From the NCBI RefSeq assembly GCF_014961315.1, contig NZ_CP063141.1:1674001-1738000 (forward strand): 64,000 nucleotides of DNA. Reading direction: 5' to 3'. Shown here piece by piece: positions 35,878 through 45,890 of this stretch; position 1 is the first letter of the stretch, and every line of letters starts with the position of its first letter. The DNA is from Thermoflavifilum sp. (GTDB taxonomy: Bacteria > Bacteroidota > Bacteroidia > Chitinophagales > Chitinophagaceae). A program made the position numbers and the translations under genes. Below the pieces are notes generated by a model that had not been told where the DNA came from, did no database searches, and worked only from the letters and a program-made list of their open reading frames with translations.

Positions 35878-36776
35878 ACCATCCAGAAGTTTATCATGAA
35901 CCGGTGATGGTGCAGGAAGTGCTGGAGGGATTGCAAATCCGGAAGGATGGAATATATGTGGATGCAACCTACGGTGGAGGGGGGCATACACGGGCTATCC
36001 TGGAGCGTCTGGGCGCAGGTGGGAAAGTGATTGCTTTTGATCAGGATGAGTCGGTGCGTGCTCATGTCATGCGTGATGAACGCCTGATTTTCGTGCCGGA
36101 AAGCTTTGTGTATCTCAAGCAATTCTTGCGCTATTATCATACGATACCGGTGGATGGGATTCTGGCCGATTTAGGTGTATCGTCTTTTCAACTGGATACC
36201 CCTGAGCGAGGGTTTTCCCTCCGTTATGATGCTCCTCTGGACATGCGTATGGACCGGCGCAGGGAACATACCGCGGCCGACCTGTTGCGCACAGCCTCAG
36301 AGGCCGAGCTGCATCGCCTGCTGGAGGCTTATGGTGAGGTAAGAAATGCGCGCACAGTGGCCCGCGTACTTGTGCAGGCCCGTGCAGAAAAGCCTATCCA
36401 GCGCACGGGAGAATTGGTGCAACTGCTTGAACCCCTGATTCGGGGCAACAGGCATCAATATCTGGCGAGGGTGTTTCAGGCATTACGCATAGCTGTAAAC
36501 GACGAACTCCATGCGCTGGAAAGCTTTCTTCGGCAGGCGGCCGAAGTACTGAAGCCAGGTGGACGATTGGTCGTTATCAGCTTCCATTCACTGGAAGACC
36601 GCATCGTGAAGCAGTTTATGAAAGGTGCCGATGCAACGCAGGCGACCCAATCGCATGCTGTCTGGCGCATGCTCACCCGAAAACCCCTGCAGCCCACACC
36701 CGCCGAGGTGAAGCGTAATCCCAGATCGTCGAGCGCTCGATTGCGCGTGGCCGAAAAGTTATCCTTACCATCCTGA
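35874..36776 (+). CDS. rsmH: 16S rRNA m4C1402 methyltransferase RsmH
   Basis: A 300-residue SAM-dependent methyltransferase (MraW), modifying the P-site nucleotide C1402 of 16S rRNA. It starts NHPEVYHEPVMVQEVLEGL. The SAM-binding motif is VDATYGGGGHTRAIL, followed by ILADLGVSSFQLDTPERGFS and a late ISFHSLEDRIVKQF. The ATG overlaps the mraZ stop codon (ATGA), so it is translationally coupled. It is followed by the ftsL-like gene after 37 bases. Confidence 0.97.
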   Translation: MNHPEVYHEPVMVQEVLEGLQIRKDGIYVDATYGGGGHTRAILERLGAGGKVIAFDQDESVRAHVMRDERLIFVPESFVYLKQFLRYYHTIPVDGILADLGVSSFQLDTPERGFSLRYDAPLDMRMDRRREHTAADLLRTASEAELHRLLEAYGEVRNARTVARVLVQARAEKPIQRTGELVQLLEPLIRGNRHQYLARVFQALRIAVNDELHALESFLRQAAEVLKPGGRLVVISFHSLEDRIVKQFMKGADATQATQSHAVWRMLTRKPLQPTPAEVKRNPRSSSARLRVAEKLSLPS

Positions 36777-36813
36777 ATTTTTCATCGAAACATGATGGAT
36801 AAATAATTACCCG

Positions 36814-37188
36814 ATGGCAAAACAGCAATATCAACCGGAGTCATCAATGGAGCAGGTGCACGCAAAGGGTGAACCGAAAAAGCACAGGTGGGCTTACCGG
36901 CGCATCCTGTTTCAACACGAGTGGGTGATCAGGCATTTGCCCTTTGTGTTTTACCTCTCCTGTCTGGCATTGGTTTACATAGCCAACGGGCATCAGGCTG
37001 AAAAGAAAATCAGAACAATGAACCAGTTGCAGAAAGAGGTGAAAACGCTTCACTGGAAATACCTGGAAGCAAAAAGTGATGTGATGTTTCAGAGGAAATA
37101 CAGTGAAATAGCACGGCAGGTTGCTCCGTGGGGCTGGAAAACTTCATCCCGACCTCCTTTTGTACTGGTTGTGGATACAACGAAATGA
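36814..37188 (+). CDS. ftsL: FtsL-like division protein
   Basis: A 124-residue bitopic protein. A basic cytoplasmic N-terminus of about 40 residues is followed by a membrane segment at about 44-60 (PFVFYLSCLALVYIANG), then a periplasmic heptad-like segment (EKKIRTMNQLQKEVKTLHWKY) fit for a coiled coil with a FtsB/DivIC partner. Sequence similarity to proteobacterial FtsL is low; the call rests on topology and position between rsmH and ftsI. ftsI begins three bases after its stop. Confidence 0.82.
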   Translation: MAKQQYQPESSMEQVHAKGEPKKHRWAYRRILFQHEWVIRHLPFVFYLSCLALVYIANGHQAEKKIRTMNQLQKEVKTLHWKYLEAKSDVMFQRKYSEIARQVAPWGWKTSSRPPFVLVVDTTK

Positions 37189-37191
37189 AGC

Positions 37192-39264
37192 ATGGATATC
37201 AAACAGGATATTCTATGGCGGGTTTATCTCAGCTTCATGGGGATGGCGGTAGTAGGCATCGTCATCCTGGGGAAGATTTTCATCATTCAACATATTCAGG
37301 GCAATTACTGGAGAAGTATGGCCGATAGCTTGCAGGAACGATATGTGACGATGGATGCCGAGCGGGGCACCATTTATTCCGATGATGGGGAAATGCTTTC
37401 CACCTCGGTTCCATTTTTTGATATCCATCTGGATATGATGGCCGATGGGTTACGGGCAAATCAGGGAAAATTATTTCGGGAAAATGTGGATTCGCTGGCA
37501 TGGGGTCTTTCTGCCTTGTTTCGCGATCATCCTGCTTCCTGGTATCGATCGTTTTTATGGAAAGCTTATCGCAGTCGGGAACGGTATCTAATGTTCAAAA
37601 AAGATCTGGATTTTAAAACTTATCAGCAACTCATGCAATTGCCGCTTTTCCGGCTTGGCAGGTATCGCAGTGGAATGATTGCGGAAATGCATGAAAAACG
37701 CATGAACCCTTATGGTTTGCTGGCCAATCGTACCATAGGGCTCTGGCGGCCCAATGCACCAAACGTAGGTCTGGAGGCTACTTACGATAGTGTGTTGCGC
37801 GGCAAAGACGGCCGGCAGCTGGTACGTCGGGTGGCGGCAGGCACCTACGCACCCGTTGAAGGTTATACGCTGGAGCCGGAAAATGGAAAAGATATCGTCA
37901 CCACGATTGATGTGTATATCCAGGATATAGCCGAGCAGGCCCTGTATCAGATGCTCGATTCTGTTCAGGCTCAATATGGTACCTGTCTGGTGATGCAGGT
38001 GAAAACCGGACAGATCAAAGCTATTGCCAATCTGGGTCGCCAGTCCGACGGCACTTACTGGGAAGATTACAATTATGCGCTGATGAACACAGAGCCCGGG
38101 TCAATTTTTAAGCTCGCTACTTTGATTGCCGTGCTGGAAGACCATCTGGTTAGTCCTCAAAGCCAGATTAATCTGTATCGTGGCGAGCTAAAATTTGGAA
38201 ATCGTACCGTATATGATGCGGAAAAACATCATGAAACCTGGGTGAGTGTAGAGAAAGCTTTAGACCTGAGTTCAAATGTAGGATTCGCCCAGCTGGCCAA
38301 TCTTTATCGCGACCATCCGATGAAATTCATCCAACATCTGCGTGCGCTGCATTTAGATCGTCCAACGGGTATTGATTTAATCGGAGAACAGCCTCCTTTG
38401 ATTAAAACACCCGGATCGCGTACCTGGAGTGCCACCACATTACCCTGGATGGGATTTGGATATGAAGTACTGGTAAGTCCCGTGCAAATGTTAACCCTTT
38501 ACAATGCCGTGGCAAATGATGGCTGGATGATGAAACCTTATCTGGTGCAATCCATCCAGGATTTTGGCTCGCCTTTGAAGGTCTTTTCACCGGAGAAAAT
38601 AGAAAAAATTTGTTCCGATACGGTGTTGCATCAAGTACAGCGGATGTTGCGGAGTGTAGTTACAGATGGCACTGCCCGGAAGCCTTTTCTGGGTGCGCCT
38701 TATGCCGTTGCAGGAAAAACGGGTACAGCTCTGGTTGCCGATGGTCGGGCAGGATACGGCAATAAGGTTTACCAGTCCAGCTTTGTGGGATATTTCCCGG
38801 CTGATGATCCGCAATACTCCTGCATTGTGGTTATACGCAGTCGGCCCCATCCCCGCATCTATTATGGTGCGGATGTGGCGGCACCCGTATTTCGGAAGAT
38901 TGCCGATCAGCTCTATGCCCTGTACCTGGCACCCGATGCAGCACCTCGCATGCCCCATCCGCGAATGGATACCATACGCTGGGGCATACGTACGATTTCA
39001 ACACGGGCAAAGCAGCTTGCGGCTAAGTGGAAGGACATCCCGGTGGATGCACTGGACGGGCAGAGCAGGATGATGGCGGCATCAAACGCTGCTGGTGATG
39101 TAGTACCCGATCTCACCGGTGTAGGTCTCCGGGATGCTGTACGCATCCTGGAACAAAAAGGATTAAGAGTTGATTTTACGGGTGCAGGCCGGGTGGTGCA
39201 ACAATCCCTGCCTGCCGGAACTCCGGTTCGCCCCGGACAACACATTCAATTGATTTTAAATTGA
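37192..39264 (+). CDS. ftsI: Division-specific penicillin-binding protein FtsI with PASTA domain
   Basis: A 690-residue class B penicillin-binding protein, the septal peptidoglycan transpeptidase. It has one N-terminal membrane segment (about 12-28) and a pedestal domain. The transpeptidase domain has the SxxK motif in EPGSIFKLA, SSN in DLSSNVGF, and KTG in AGKTGTA. A single PASTA domain forms the C-terminus (DVVPDLTGVGLRDAVRILEQKG onward). It follows the ftsL-like gene directly. murE begins with an ATG three bases past its stop. Confidence 0.95.
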   Translation: MDIKQDILWRVYLSFMGMAVVGIVILGKIFIIQHIQGNYWRSMADSLQERYVTMDAERGTIYSDDGEMLSTSVPFFDIHLDMMADGLRANQGKLFRENVDSLAWGLSALFRDHPASWYRSFLWKAYRSRERYLMFKKDLDFKTYQQLMQLPLFRLGRYRSGMIAEMHEKRMNPYGLLANRTIGLWRPNAPNVGLEATYDSVLRGKDGRQLVRRVAAGTYAPVEGYTLEPENGKDIVTTIDVYIQDIAEQALYQMLDSVQAQYGTCLVMQVKTGQIKAIANLGRQSDGTYWEDYNYALMNTEPGSIFKLATLIAVLEDHLVSPQSQINLYRGELKFGNRTVYDAEKHHETWVSVEKALDLSSNVGFAQLANLYRDHPMKFIQHLRALHLDRPTGIDLIGEQPPLIKTPGSRTWSATTLPWMGFGYEVLVSPVQMLTLYNAVANDGWMMKPYLVQSIQDFGSPLKVFSPEKIEKICSDTVLHQVQRMLRSVVTDGTARKPFLGAPYAVAGKTGTALVADGRAGYGNKVYQSSFVGYFPADDPQYSCIVVIRSRPHPRIYYGADVAAPVFRKIADQLYALYLAPDAAPRMPHPRMDTIRWGIRTISTRAKQLAAKWKDIPVDALDGQSRMMAASNAAGDVVPDLTGVGLRDAVRILEQKGLRVDFTGAGRVVQQSLPAGTPVRPGQHIQLILN

Positions 39265-39266
39265 GC

Positions 39267-40734
39267 ATGGTGTTATTGCGCGACATATTAGCAGATATCC
39301 CCCTGGTCAAACTCATCGGAACCAGTGATATACCTATTGCCGAGATTACGGCTGATTCGCGGCAGGTAAGACCGGGTTCATTGTTTTTTGCTCTGCGCGG
39401 CTTGCATACCGATGGACATCAATTCATTGAGCAGGCTGTGGCTCAAGGTGCCGTGGCCGTTGTATGTGAAGAAATACCCGAACACCCTTCCCCTCATATC
39501 AGTTATGTAACGGTGAGCGATAGTGCCCTGGCATGTGGCATCATGGCCGGACATTTTTTTGGTGATCCGTCGAAACACATGCAGGTAGTGGGCGTTACCG
39601 GTACAAATGGCAAAACCACAGTCGTGACCTTACTCTATCAATTGTTTTCCCGACTGGGATTTCGTACGGGGCTTATTTCAACCGTGCAAAATATCATTGT
39701 AGATAAACCAGAACCGGCTACCCACACCACTCCCGACGCTATTCAGCTTCATCGACTGCTGGCACGCATGCATCAGCAGGGATGTTACACATGTATTCAT
39801 GGAGGCCAGTTCGCATGCCATCCATCAGAAGCGCATTGCAGGCGTGCATTACACCGGAGGTATTTTCACCAATATCACCCATGATCATCTGGATTATCAC
39901 AAAACTTTTGAAAACTATTTAAAAGCTAAAAAGGCGTTCTTTGATCAATTGCCGGCTTCAGCCTTTGCACTGACGAACATCGATGATCGCAATGGAATGG
40001 TCATGGTGCAAAGTACGCGTGCAAAAATTGCGACGTATGCCCTGAGAAAAAAAGCTGATTTCAAAGCCAGAATTATTGAAAATCATCTCACCGGTCTGCA
40101 AATCGAGATTGATCATCAACTGGTACATAGCCGGCTCATTGGTGAATTCAATGCATATAATTTGCTTGCTGCATATGCTGCTGCCAGGCTACTGGGGCAG
40201 GAAAAACAGGAAACCTTGCGCATATTAAGCGATTTGAAAGGCGCTGAAGGCCGGTTCGATTATCTGATTTCTCCTAACCAGCATATCATCGCTATTATCG
40301 ATTATGCGCATACGCCCGATGCGTTAAAAAATGTATTGCAAACCATTTTAGGCTTTAAGCAATCATCACAACGCATCATCACGGTTGTGGGTTGCGGTGG
40401 AGATCGCGATCGGACGAAGCGTCCCGAAATGGCGCTCATTGCTGCGCATTTTAGTGATCAGGTGATTTTCACATCCGATAATCCAAGAAGTGAAGATCCG
40501 CAGGCTATTATCGATGAAATGAAAGCGGGCCTTTCTGCATCCATGCAGGCTAAGACGTTGTCGATTGTCGATCGGAAAGAAGCCATCCGCACCGCTTGCA
40601 TGTTGGCACAGCCCGATGATATTATTCTGATTGCCGGAAAAGGTCATGAAAAATATCAGGAAATACGGGGAGTGAAATATCCATTTGATGATAAAGAAGT
40701 AGTGAAAGAAATCTTTGCATCATCCGGTAAATGA
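39267..40734 (+). pseudogene. murE: MurE ligase gene, interrupted by a one-base frameshift
   Basis: UDP-MurNAc-tripeptide synthetase, read in two frames. Part 1 (39267-39797) carries the N-terminal domain and the P-loop GTNGKTT, then leaves the reading frame and stops at 39884. Part 2 (from 39799) resumes at MEASSHAIHQKR and includes HLDYH, the C-terminal domain, and TSDNPRSEDP, whose DNPR marks meso-diaminopimelate as substrate. Joining CYTCI to MEASS by removing one base at about 39795-39798 restores a normal-length MurE with no other defect. Since the gene should be essential, a sequencing error is the simplest cause, but the site is not a homopolymer. mraY follows seven bases after its end. 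Confidence 0.9.
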
Positions 40735-40741
40735 AGCAGGT

Positions 40742-41998
40742 ATGCTATACTATTTGTTCACATATTTAAAAGCACATTTCGATCTGCCCGGTGCAGGCGT
40801 ATTTCAATATATTACTTTCCGAGCCACCATGGCTATTCTGCTTTCCCTGATCATTTCTCTGTTTGCCGGCAAGCGGATATTGCTTTTCTTACAACGCAAG
40901 CAAATTGGTGAAACAGTACGTCAGCTGGGGCTTAGCGGAGAAAATCAAAAAGCAGGTACACCCACCATGGGCGGATTAATTATTCTTGCATCCATTATTA
41001 TTCCCACATTGTTATTTGCCCGACTTGAAAATGTATACATCATTCTCATGTTGATATGCACATTATGGCTCGGGTTTATTGGCTTTCTCGATGATTATAT
41101 TAAAGTGTTCAAGAAAAATAAAGAGGGTCTTGCAGGAAAATTTAAAATTCTGGGGCAGGTGGGTTTGGGACTCATTGTAGGATGTACTTTATATTTTAAT
41201 GATCATGTGGTGATCATGCGGGAAATTATTGGTAAACCCAGACTTGCGCAATACGAAAAAGTGGTTGCCGACACCACAGCGATGAAAGAAGGTAAACGCC
41301 AGCGATTTGTCGAGGTGAAAACGCCCATTACTACCATCCCGTTTGTAAAAAGCCATGAGTTTAATTACGCTCGATTGATTTCCTGGATTGGCAAAAATGC
41401 GGAACAATACACATATATCGTATATATTTTGATTGTGGTATTTATCATTACCGCTGTATCGAATGGTGCAAATATCACGGATGGCCTCGACGGACTTGCG
41501 ACGGGCGTTTCGGCCATTATTGGCGCCTGTCTCGGCATATTTGCTTATGTATCGGGTAATATCAATTTTGCTTCTTATCTCAACATCATGTACATTCCTA
41601 ATCTTGGCGAACTTTCCATTTTCATCGGTACGTTTGTAGGAGCATGTGTTGGTTTTCTCTGGTACAACGCTTATCCCGCACAGATATTTATGGGTGATAC
41701 GGGCAGCCTGGCACTGGGCGGCATCATTGCTTCACTTGCCTTCATTGTACGAAAAGAATTATTGATTCCTATTTTTTGTGGAATCTTTCTGGTGGAGAAT
41801 ATTTCGGTATTGATTCAGGTCATGTATTTCAAATACACCAAACGAAAATATGGAGAGGGAAGAAGGATATTTAAGATGGCGCCTTTACATCATCATTATC
41901 AGAAGTTAGGATATCACGAAAGCAAGATAGTCGTGCGTTTCTGGATCGTGGCTGTTTTTTGTGCGGTGTTTTCAATTGCTACATTAAAACTCAGATGA
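40742..41998 (+). CDS. mraY: Phospho-N-acetylmuramoyl-pentapeptide transferase MraY
   Basis: A 418-residue polytopic enzyme forming lipid I from UDP-MurNAc-pentapeptide and undecaprenyl phosphate. About ten membrane segments are visible. The catalytic aspartate motif is [15 protein letters not shown], with [12 protein letters not shown] and the later [11 protein letters not shown] and PLHHHYQ histidine region. Compared with E. coli, it has a longer periplasmic/cytosolic loop (about residues 165-215), normal for Bacteroidota. The ATG at 40742 gives MLYYLFTYL; an earlier TTG would overlap murE. Confidence 0.96.
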   Translation: MLYYLFTYLKAHFDLPGAGVFQYITFRATMAILLSLIISLFAGKRILLFLQRKQIGETVRQLGLSGENQKAGTPTMGGLIILASIIIPTLLFARLENVYIILMLICTLWLGFIGFLDDYIKVFKKNKEGLAGKFKILGQVGLGLIVGCTLYFNDHVVIMREIIGKPRLAQYEKVVADTTAMKEGKRQRFVEVKTPITTIPFVKSHEFNYARLISWIGKNAEQYTYIVYILIVVFIITAVSNGANITDGLDGLATGVSAIIGACLGIFAYVSGNINFASYLNIMYIPNLGELSIFIGTFVGACVGFLWYNAYPAQIFMGDTGSLALGGIIASLAFIVRKELLIPIFCGIFLVENISVLIQVMYFKYTKRKYGEGRRIFKMAPLHHHYQKLGYHESKIVVRFWIVAVFCAVFSIATLKLR

Positions 41999-42005
41999 AT
42001 GCAAT

Positions 42006-43340
42006 ATGGCTGAAAAAGTCGTCATATTAGGTGCAGGCGAGAGCGGTGTGGGAGCAGCTCTGCTGGCTGTGAAGCAGGGATATGAGGTATGGGTTTCCGA
42101 TGCGGGAACCATAGCAGATAAATATAAACAGGAGCTGAAGGCTTCAGGTATTGCTTTTGAAGAACGCGTACACAGTTTTGATAAAATTTTTGAAGCCGAT
42201 TTAATTATTAAAAGCCCTGGAATTGCAGAAAACACACCTGTTATGCAGGCGGTTAGATCAAGATCTAAACCGGTGATCAGTGAAATTGAATGGGCTTATC
42301 GTTTCTGCAACCAGGCCACGATTATTGCGATTACGGGTACCAATGGGAAGACCACGACAACCGCATTGATCCATTATCTTTTGAAAAACTCCGGAATATC
42401 AGCAGCCTGCGTTGGCAATATAGGCAATAGCTTTGCCAGGCAGGTTGCTACCTCACCGGAACCTTATTATGTTGTAGAAGTAAGCAGTTTTCAGTTAGAT
42501 GATATTGAAACCTTTCATCCGCATGTTGCCGTTTTGCTTAACATCACAGAGGATCATTTAGATCGGTATAAAAATATGGAAGCGTATGCTGCTTCCAAAT
42601 TCCGCATTACGGAAAATCAGACGGAGGAAGATTATTTCATTTACTGCATGGATGATGCTTACACAAGAAAATTCTTTAAAAAAAATATTCGTTCACAACT
42701 TTTACCTTTTAGCATTATGGAACAGGTTAAACAGGGAGCCTATTTGCAAGATGGCCAGATTCACATTCGCATCCATGATGATGAATGTATTTTTTCGGCC
42801 GATGAATTATCACTCAAGGGTAAACACAACATGTATAACTCTATGGCTGCGGGGATTGCTGGTAAAACCATGAATATCCGGAATGAGAAAATCAGGGAAA
42901 GCCTGGCAACGTTTAAAGGTATTGAACACCGGCTTGAATATGTGGCAACCATACGTGGAGTGGAATTCATTAACGACAGCAAGGCGACGAACGTCAATTC
43001 CGTGTGGTATGCTCTGGAATGCATGCAAAAGCCGGTCATCCTCATCATGGGTGGAATTGACAAAGGCAATGATTATAGCATCATTCGCGATCTGGTGAAA
43101 GAAAAAGTCAAGGCAATAGTTTGTTTAGGAAAAGATAATCGAAAAATTAATGAAGCATTCCGGGATGATGTGCAGTTGATGGTAAATACTTCTTCGATGA
43201 AAGAGGCCGTAGAGGCTGCATTTCATTTTGCAAGTCCGGGTGATGTGGTATTGCTTTCGCCGGGTTGTGCAAGTTTTGATTTATTTAAAAACTATGAAGA
43301 TCGAGGACACCAGTTTAAAGAAGTGGTGAAAAGTTTATGA
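42006..43340 (+). CDS. murD: UDP-N-acetylmuramoylalanine-D-glutamate ligase
   Basis: A 444-residue Mur ligase adding D-glutamate to UDP-MurNAc-L-alanine. The N-terminal Rossmann domain starts EKVVILGAGESGVGAAL. The ATPase P-loop is TGTNGKTTTT near residue 115. Other features are the VEVSSFQLDDIE motif, EDHLDRY, and the C-terminal INDSKATNVNSV with LSPGCASFDLFKNYEDRG. Here the same ligase motif that is broken in murE is intact. It follows mraY by seven bases and is followed by ftsW after 19. Confidence 0.97.
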   Translation: MAEKVVILGAGESGVGAALLAVKQGYEVWVSDAGTIADKYKQELKASGIAFEERVHSFDKIFEADLIIKSPGIAENTPVMQAVRSRSKPVISEIEWAYRFCNQATIIAITGTNGKTTTTALIHYLLKNSGISAACVGNIGNSFARQVATSPEPYYVVEVSSFQLDDIETFHPHVAVLLNITEDHLDRYKNMEAYAASKFRITENQTEEDYFIYCMDDAYTRKFFKKNIRSQLLPFSIMEQVKQGAYLQDGQIHIRIHDDECIFSADELSLKGKHNMYNSMAAGIAGKTMNIRNEKIRESLATFKGIEHRLEYVATIRGVEFINDSKATNVNSVWYALECMQKPVILIMGGIDKGNDYSIIRDLVKEKVKAIVCLGKDNRKINEAFRDDVQLMVNTSSMKEAVEAAFHFASPGDVVLLSPGCASFDLFKNYEDRGHQFKEVVKSL

Positions 43341-43359
43341 AACATCAAATGCTGAACTC

Positions 43360-44691
43360 ATGAAACATCTGATGCAGCAGGTGAAGGGCGACAGGGTCAT
43401 CTGGGGTGTGGTGGTCATGCTTTCGCTGATTAGCATGCTTGCGGTGTACAGCTCCACAGGGATGCTTGCATACCGAATGCAACATGGCCACAATGAATAT
43501 TATTTGTTCAAGCAGGTCTCGGTGTTATTGTTTGGATTACTTATCATTTATCTTTCGCATCGTGTGCATTATATGATATATGCACGTGTGGCAAAGATGG
43601 GTGTGATTGTAGCCGTTCCCCTGCTGGTATATACCCTGCTGTTTGGTTCTCATGTGAATGATGCCAGTAGATGGATCCGTTTGCCAGTGATTAACCTCAC
43701 TTTTCAAACCTCCGACTTCGCCAGGCTTGTTTTATTTATGTATGTATCCCTGCAACTGGCCAGGCATCAAGAGCAAATCAAGGATTTTCACAAGGGATAT
43801 AAACCCGTGCTGGTAGCCATGCTGGTGATATGCGGATTAATCGCACCGGCTAATTTATCTACCGCATTGCTGTTGGGTGCAAGCTGTTTGCTGTTGTGTT
43901 TTATCGGCCGGATATCGATCAGGCATTTGGTGATTACCCTGCTGGTGCTGGCTTTACCCTTGCTGCTGCTCATGGCTATTGCCTCTCTGACCTATCATCC
44001 CGATGATGCACAAACGGCATCCGTTCATCATCAACAGGCCTGGTATGAGAAATTGATTGAGCGTGCAGAGGGGAAAGGTCGTGTCGCCACCTGGATTCAT
44101 CGTGTACAGGATTTCATGTATGCTTCGCATGAAGATGCACCCTATCAGGTAGAACAGGCAAAGATCGCCATTGCCAGAGGAGGGCTGTTTGGCAAAGGAC
44201 CGGGCAATAGCATTCAACGCAATTTTCTACCGTATCCCTATTCCGATTTCATTTTTGCCATTATTGTGGAAGAATATGGATTGGCAGGAGCAACTCTGCT
44301 GGTGATGTTATATCTCATTCTGTTGTTTCGCTGTATTCGTCTGTTCAGGAAATGTCCATACGCTTTCGGTTCATTTTTATGTATTGGATTGAGTTTTACG
44401 CTGGTTATTCAGGCTTTTGCAAACATGGCTGTAGCCGTGAATCTATTGCCGGTAACGGGCGTCACGCTGCCGTTGGTGAGCATGGGAGGTTCATCGATAT
44501 GGTTCACCAGCCTCTCGATAGGTATCATATTAAGTGTAGCCAGGCATATGCAGGAGCAGGAAGAATGGGAAAAATTACATGCATCATCATCGGATAACCA
44601 TATCCAGAACTGGATAGATCAGTTGAACCATGCTGAAGATACAGTACAGCAACCGGCCTATGGGAAGATGGAATCGTCATCGCTCGTGTAG
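43360..44691 (+). CDS. ftsW: Peptidoglycan glycosyltransferase FtsW
   Basis: A 443-residue SEDS-family polymerase acting with FtsI at the septum. About ten membrane segments can be seen. Signature regions are SISMLAVYSSTG near the N-terminus (segment 1), NDASRWIRLP, and the C-terminal PVTGVTLPLVSMGGSS. The large periplasmic loop (about residues 205-260) carries the catalytic aspartate region. A C-terminal cytoplasmic tail of about 50 polar residues extends beyond the last helix. murG begins 17 bases after its stop. Confidence 0.95.
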   Translation: MKHLMQQVKGDRVIWGVVVMLSLISMLAVYSSTGMLAYRMQHGHNEYYLFKQVSVLLFGLLIIYLSHRVHYMIYARVAKMGVIVAVPLLVYTLLFGSHVNDASRWIRLPVINLTFQTSDFARLVLFMYVSLQLARHQEQIKDFHKGYKPVLVAMLVICGLIAPANLSTALLLGASCLLLCFIGRISIRHLVITLLVLALPLLLLMAIASLTYHPDDAQTASVHHQQAWYEKLIERAEGKGRVATWIHRVQDFMYASHEDAPYQVEQAKIAIARGGLFGKGPGNSIQRNFLPYPYSDFIFAIIVEEYGLAGATLLVMLYLILLFRCIRLFRKCPYAFGSFLCIGLSFTLVIQAFANMAVAVNLLPVTGVTLPLVSMGGSSIWFTSLSIGIILSVARHMQEQEEWEKLHASSSDNHIQNWIDQLNHAEDTVQQPAYGKMESSSLV

Positions 44692-44708
44692 TGATAATAA
44701 CAGGTTAT

Positions 44709-45890
44709 ATGAACGAACAAAAGGGATCATATCGAATTATCATCAGCGGCGGGGGGACGGGTGGACATATCTTTCCGGCCATCGCCATTGCGCGTGCATT
44801 GCAACAACGCGAGTCCGATATGCAAATTTTGTTTGTTGGGGCAAAAGGTAAAATGGAGATGGAAAAAATTCCGCAAGCCGGCTATGCCATTCGTGCACTC
44901 GATATCAGGGGGATGGATCGTGGTAAATGGTGGAAAAATATCACGCTTCCTTATTTTGTGTTGAAAAGCCTGTTGCAGGCCAGGAATATTTTACATGAGT
45001 TCAAACCGCACGCGGTGGTGGGTGTGGGCGGCTATGCCAGTTTTCCGATATTGTTTGCTGCCCAGCAAAAAGGAATCGATACATTTATCCAGGAACAGAA
45101 TTCCTATGCCGGAAAGGCCAACCAGTGGCTGGGGAAAAAGGCTACGCGGGTTTTTGTAGCCTATGAGGGGATGGACAGATTTTTTCCGCCTGAGAAAATT
45201 ATGATTACCGGCAATCCGGTAAGACAGGATATTTTATCGACGCATATTTCCAGAGACGAAGCATGTCGATATTTTGAACTGGATCCACAACTCCCTGTCG
45301 TATTGGTTGTGGGAGGCAGTCAGGGCGCTCGTTCCATCAATCTGGCCATTTTGCAAAAAATTGAATTATTGATCTCCCATCGCATTCAATTGATCTGGCA
45401 AACGGGCAAATGGAATTTTGAAGAAATACAGCAGCGGCTTCAATCAACTACCACATCATCATCGTATCATAAGCGGATCAAAATCATGCCCTTTATCGAT
45501 GATATGGCAAAAGCTTACGCAGCGGCCGACGTGGTGGTATCTCGTGCAGGAGCAATCGCCATTGCTGAATTATCTGTGATGCAGAAGCCGGCTATTCTGG
45601 TACCTTTCCCGTTTGCAGCAGAAGATCATCAAACGCATAATGCAACCATGCTGGTTGAACAACAGGCAGCCTGTATGATTTCCGATGCAGAGGCGGGCGA
45701 GAAGCTGGTGCCTACCATCATTACCTTATGTGTTGACGAAGAAAAACGAAATACTTTACGCGAGCATATTCGCAAATGGGCGATACGAGATGCCGATCAA
45801 CGGATCGCTGATGCAATCCTGCAGGTTTTACAACAAAAACGATATCGGTCGTCAAGTTCAAAACAAAATCCCATAAATCATCATTCATGA
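44709..45890 (+). CDS. murG: UDP-GlcNAc:lipid I N-acetylglucosamine transferase MurG
   Basis: A 393-residue GT28 glycosyltransferase making lipid II on the inner face of the membrane. The N-terminal G-loop is SGGGTGGHIFPAIAIA, followed by VGVGGYASFP and EQNSYAGKAN. The C-terminal donor-binding region has VVGGSQGARSIN and AADVVVSRAGAIAIAEL. The ATG at 44709 was preferred over a GTG six codons upstream, since it lies close to the conserved region. The last four bases overlap murC. Confidence 0.97.
   Translation: MNEQKGSYRIIISGGGTGGHIFPAIAIARALQQRESDMQILFVGAKGKMEMEKIPQAGYAIRALDIRGMDRGKWWKNITLPYFVLKSLLQARNILHEFKPHAVVGVGGYASFPILFAAQQKGIDTFIQEQNSYAGKANQWLGKKATRVFVAYEGMDRFFPPEKIMITGNPVRQDILSTHISRDEACRYFELDPQLPVVLVVGGSQGARSINLAILQKIELLISHRIQLIWQTGKWNFEEIQQRLQSTTTSSSYHKRIKIMPFIDDMAKAYAAADVVVSRAGAIAIAELSVMQKPAILVPFPFAAEDHQTHNATMLVEQQAACMISDAEAGEKLVPTIITLCVDEEKRNTLREHIRKWAIRDADQRIADAILQVLQQKRYRSSSSKQNPINHHS

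Noticed and set aside
39799-40734. The second murE frame as a separate gene starting at ATG 39799
   Set aside because: The ATG encodes a conserved internal residue of the MurE motif region, and the product would lack the P-loop, so it is better seen as the broken second half.
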